DNA of 64,000 bases from CBDAPI01 sp965248635 (lineage in GTDB: Bacteria; Acidobacteriota; UBA6911; RPQK01; CBDAPI01), in contig OZ252114.1 in the NCBI GenBank assembly GCA_965248635.1, positions 4,402,001 through 4,466,000 on the forward strand, given 5' to 3'. Each line of letters begins with the position of its first letter. The stretch's first letter is position 1. Below, piece after piece: positions 61,450 through 64,000 of this stretch. The notes below the pieces were generated by a model, which was not told the origin of the DNA, made no database searches, and worked only from the letters and a program-made list of their open reading frames with translations. The translations under genes and the position numbers were made by a program.

Positions 61450-64000
61450 CTACCTTTCCCGGGGGTGCTGGCGAAGAAAGGGCAACTCCAGCGACTGGGC
61501 TTGGATGACCAGCTTCAGAAACCCCTGCCGGTAGCCGTGGAGATCCTCTCCCTTGCCGGCCAGCGCCCAGTTCAAGACCTCATCGAAGGATGCCCTTCCC
61601 CGGTTGCTGGAGTCCCGCAGCAGCATGCCGAAGGACGCCACCGCAGCAGCAAACTTGAAATCGGTCGTGGCCTCGGCAAAACGACCCTGCCGATCCACCA
61701 GGGGCGTCTCGATCAGGCGGCTCGACTCGCCAGCGGGTTTCTTATAGCGCAGCCGAACGAACATCAACTCGTTTGGGTGGGGAGCCTTCTCAACCCGATC
61801 CAGTTCGGTCCCCGCCGTCTCAGCGGAGGTCTGATAGCGAAGCGGGTCCACGCCTGGAACATTCATGTCGACCCCTGAGGGAACGACTTCGTAGAGGGCA
61901 GTAACCGTGTGGCCGGCTCCAATCTCTCCGGCGTCCTTGCGGTCGTCGTTGAAGTCCTGGTGAGCCAGAACTCTGTTCTCATAGCCGATCAGCCGGTAGG
62001 CCTGCACCCGGGACAGGTTGAACTCGATCTGAATCTTCACATCCTTGGCGATGGTCACCAGGGTAGAGTTCATCTGCTCCACCAGTACCTTGTGAGCCTC
62101 CCTTTCGGAGTCGATGTAGGAGTAGTTCCCGTTACCCTTGTCGGCCAGTTTCTCCAGGTTCGCATCCTTCAGGTTGCCCGTGCCGAAGCCGAGCACGCTC
62201 AAGAAGACGCCGCTCTGACGACGGTTCTCAATCAGCCGGACCAGGTCGCCCTGGTTGCTGATCCCGACGTTGAAATCTCCGTCGGTGGCCAGAATGACGC
62301 GGTTGATCCCACCCCGGATGAAACTGTCGACCGCACATTTGTAGGCCAACTCGATCCCGGCACCGCCATTCGTGGAACCTCCGGCGTGGAGGTTGTCGAG
62401 AGCATGGAGAATGACACTCTTCTGATCCCCCGTGGTGGGCGGCAAAGCCAGACCCGATGCGCCGGCATAGACGACCATGGCCACCGTGTCGTTCTCACTG
62501 AGCCGGTCAACCAGCATACGCATCGACTTCTTCAAGAGTGGAAGTTTGTTGGAAGGCCGCATCGATCCGGAGACATCGATCAGGAAGACCAGGTTGCTGG
62601 AGGGACGCTTTTCTTCCCGAATCTCCCGTCCCTTCAAACCGACCCGAACCAGACGGTGTTCCCTTCGCCAGGGAGCTTCCGCCACCTCCAGGGAAACCGA
62701 AAACGGCTGTTCGCCCCGGGGCTGCGGGTAGTCATAGGAAAAGTAATTGATCAACTCTTCGATACGGACGGCGTCCTTGGGGGGACGGGTTCCCTGCCCC
62801 AGAAAGCGCCGCACGTTGGCATAGGAAGCCGTGTCCACATCAATCGAGAAGGTCGAACGGGGATCGTCTTCCACCCGGACGAAGGGGTTTTCGACGATGC
62901 GGTCATAGGATTCCGTGTTGGAATCAGGTCGGGGTCGAGGGCGGTGCCGTCTGGGAGGATGCTGGTACCGGTAGCGATCCCGGTCCTCGAAGTGATACCC
63001 CCGGACTGCAGCCTCCTCCAGCGGCTCATTACTGACTACGGGCTGGGGCATCGCAGGCGGTGGGGCTTCCGAACTGACCTGGACTTGACCCGCTCCCCTC
63101 GCGCGCCCCGACCTCAGTTCGGCCCGCTGCAGCTCCTTCCGCTTATTCGCGGGGAGTTCCATCGTGAGATTATCGACTGCCGGGGCCTCTTCCCCGTCGC
63201 GCCGTCCCAGTTCACCGCCCACTGTGGCCGTGGAGGAGTAGGGGTCCGTCTGAGGGGTCGGAGCCCCTACCTTGCCGGTGGCTGAGGCATCGTCGCCTAA
63301 AGCGTCCTTGAATTCGCGCGAGGCGTTTCGGACCGACTGGCCGCGAGTCTGCTCACTCTCCGTCTCCGCCACAATGGAAGAAACCGACTGCATGCTGGCG
63401 GTCGCTCCACCGGCTCCCCGCAGGCCCTCCTCTTCTGGACGGTTCTCGGCCATTTCGGTCTCCCGGTTTCCCAGGCGAGCTTCGAAGTCGACCGCAGGCG
63501 CTTCCACACGGGGCTGCGTCGGGGCCGCAGGGGAGGCGTCTGTGGGTCGGCCTTTTGGCTGGGCATCCGCCAACTGCTTCAGATCGGCGCCTTTCTCCGA
63601 GGAACTGGGCAGAGCATCCGCCACCTGCGAGGAACGTCCTTCTACGACCTTCTCCGCAAACTGGCGTTCCACCTTGCCGAGGTCGGTACTCGCGTCCAGC
63701 GGGGCCTGGTTGGCCCGATACCAGCCTGCTCGTTCATCGGTGCTCCGGGCCGGTACCTTGGCGCCGCCGTCCGTCTCCGGACGGGTCTGGGCGTGCTGCT
63801 TGTTCTCCTTGTACAACTCGGACTCGTCTCCCAGATCCTGATCCTTCTTCCGGGCTCCGAATTGAGCTCCACCAACGACGTCCAGTTCTTGTCGCGGCGT
63901 CTCTGCCAGCTCTCCGACAGGCGCCCGCAACGCCGCCGGCATCACGGCCTCTTTCGAGGAACTCAGCTGCTCCACCCAGCTCGGGCCGAAGAGGATGGCA
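61450..64000 (-). CDS. VWA-domain protein (YfbK-like), 5' end outside window
   Basis: At least 849 aa; the frame is open to the window edge. The first 400 residues are low-complexity, charged and probably disordered. Then STFSIDVDTASYANVRRFLG is the YfbK N-terminal domain, NLVFLIDVSGSMRPSNKLPL the MIDAS motif DxSGS, ILATDGDFNVGI the later MIDAS aspartate, and LTVTALYEVVPSG-type strands lead to the DUF3520 C-terminus. Likely an envelope protein that binds partners through a metal. Confidence 0.88.
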   Translation of the reverse strand, partial: AILFGPSWVEQLSSSKEAVMPAALRAPVGELAETPRQELDVVGGAQFGARKKDQDLGDESELYKENKQHAQTRPETDGGAKVPARSTDERAGWYRANQAPLDASTDLGKVERQFAEKVVEGRSSQVADALPSSSEKGADLKQLADAQPKGRPTDASPAAPTQPRVEAPAVDFEARLGNRETEMAENRPEEEGLRGAGGATASMQSVSSIVAETESEQTRGQSVRNASREFKDALGDDASATGKVGAPTPQTDPYSSTATVGGELGRRDGEEAPAVDNLTMELPANKRKELQRAELRSGRARGAGQVQVSSEAPPPAMPQPVVSNEPLEEAAVRGYHFEDRDRYRYQHPPRRHRPRPRPDSNTESYDRIVENPFVRVEDDPRSTFSIDVDTASYANVRRFLGQGTRPPKDAVRIEELINYFSYDYPQPRGEQPFSVSLEVAEAPWRREHRLVRVGLKGREIREEKRPSSNLVFLIDVSGSMRPSNKLPLLKKSMRMLVDRLSENDTVAMVVYAGASGLALPPTTGDQKSVILHALDNLHAGGSTNGGAGIELAYKCAVDSFIRGGINRVILATDGDFNVGISNQGDLVRLIENRRQSGVFLSVLGFGTGNLKDANLEKLADKGNGNYSYIDSEREAHKVLVEQMNSTLVTIAKDVKIQIEFNLSRVQAYRLIGYENRVLAHQDFNDDRKDAGEIGAGHTVTALYEVVPSGVDMNVPGVDPLRYQTSAETAGTELDRVEKAPHPNELMFVRLRYKKPAGESSRLIETPLVDRQGRFAEATTDFKFAAAVASFGMLLRDSSNRGRASFDEVLNWALAGKGEDLHGYRQGFLKLVIQAQSLELPFLRQHPRER

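Noticed and set aside
61909..63285. 458-aa open frame on the plus strand
   Set aside because: Antisense shadow of the VWA gene in GC-rich DNA.

Overview
The window looks like a chromosomal segment of an Acidobacteriota-type bacterium that is rich in insertion sequences and genomic debris. This placement is inference, not a search result. It rests on family content: a DUF6677 membrane protein with a 56-aa membrane partner and VanZ, a secreted DUF4331/spondin protein beside an ECF sigma factor and RskA, a YfbK-type VWA protein, small secreted proteins of a type common in that phylum, and LigD in the order phosphoesterase-ligase-polymerase.

Left part (1-30 kb) is mostly accessory DNA. It opens with an amidohydrolase end, a broken OprB-type porin and a broken DUF481 protein. 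An IS256 copy follows, then a flotillin-like gene that is frameshifted and cut by an IS3 element. Further along are a metallophosphoesterase, an IS21 element with an istA-istB fusion, a complete IS481 and pieces of IS91, IS1-like and IS110 transposases. Islands of ordinary genes lie between: MBL hydrolase, beta-helix surface protein, HigBA, MscS-type channel, DUF2007, DinB/YfiT and two tandem sialidase-like proteins. A 27-bp dispersed repeat (repeat A; seven full copies and one partial) recurs through this debris, often at junctions between fragments.

The centre (30-38.4 kb) holds the best find: two separate IS1595-family transposons that carry passenger genes. Each has matching ends and a perfect 8-bp target duplication. 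The first (29962-34045) carries a BcgI-like restriction-modification pair: a fused nuclease-methyltransferase plus a two-TRD specificity subunit. The second (35956-38390) carries an unknown 245-aa protein and a PIN-domain nuclease. In both, the cargo follows the transposase on the same strand and a Lys-rich 47-aa reading frame lies just inside the far end. The first sits inside an IS91 transposase remnant whose reading frame is restored when the transposon is removed.

The right part (39-64 kb) is chromosomal and dense: AhpD-like protein, sulfotransferase, OmpA-like protein, PfkB kinase, RadC, LigD, YheT hydrolase, an mrfAB repair operon, a DUF3311/solute:sodium symporter pair, an M20 peptidase, then DUF4331, ECF sigma, RskA, DUF4198 and VWA genes.

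At least nine genes are interrupted by a one-base indel or a single in-frame stop, several of them in homopolymers. Either the assembly has residual indel errors or the genome is decaying. Each case is marked so the reader can choose.
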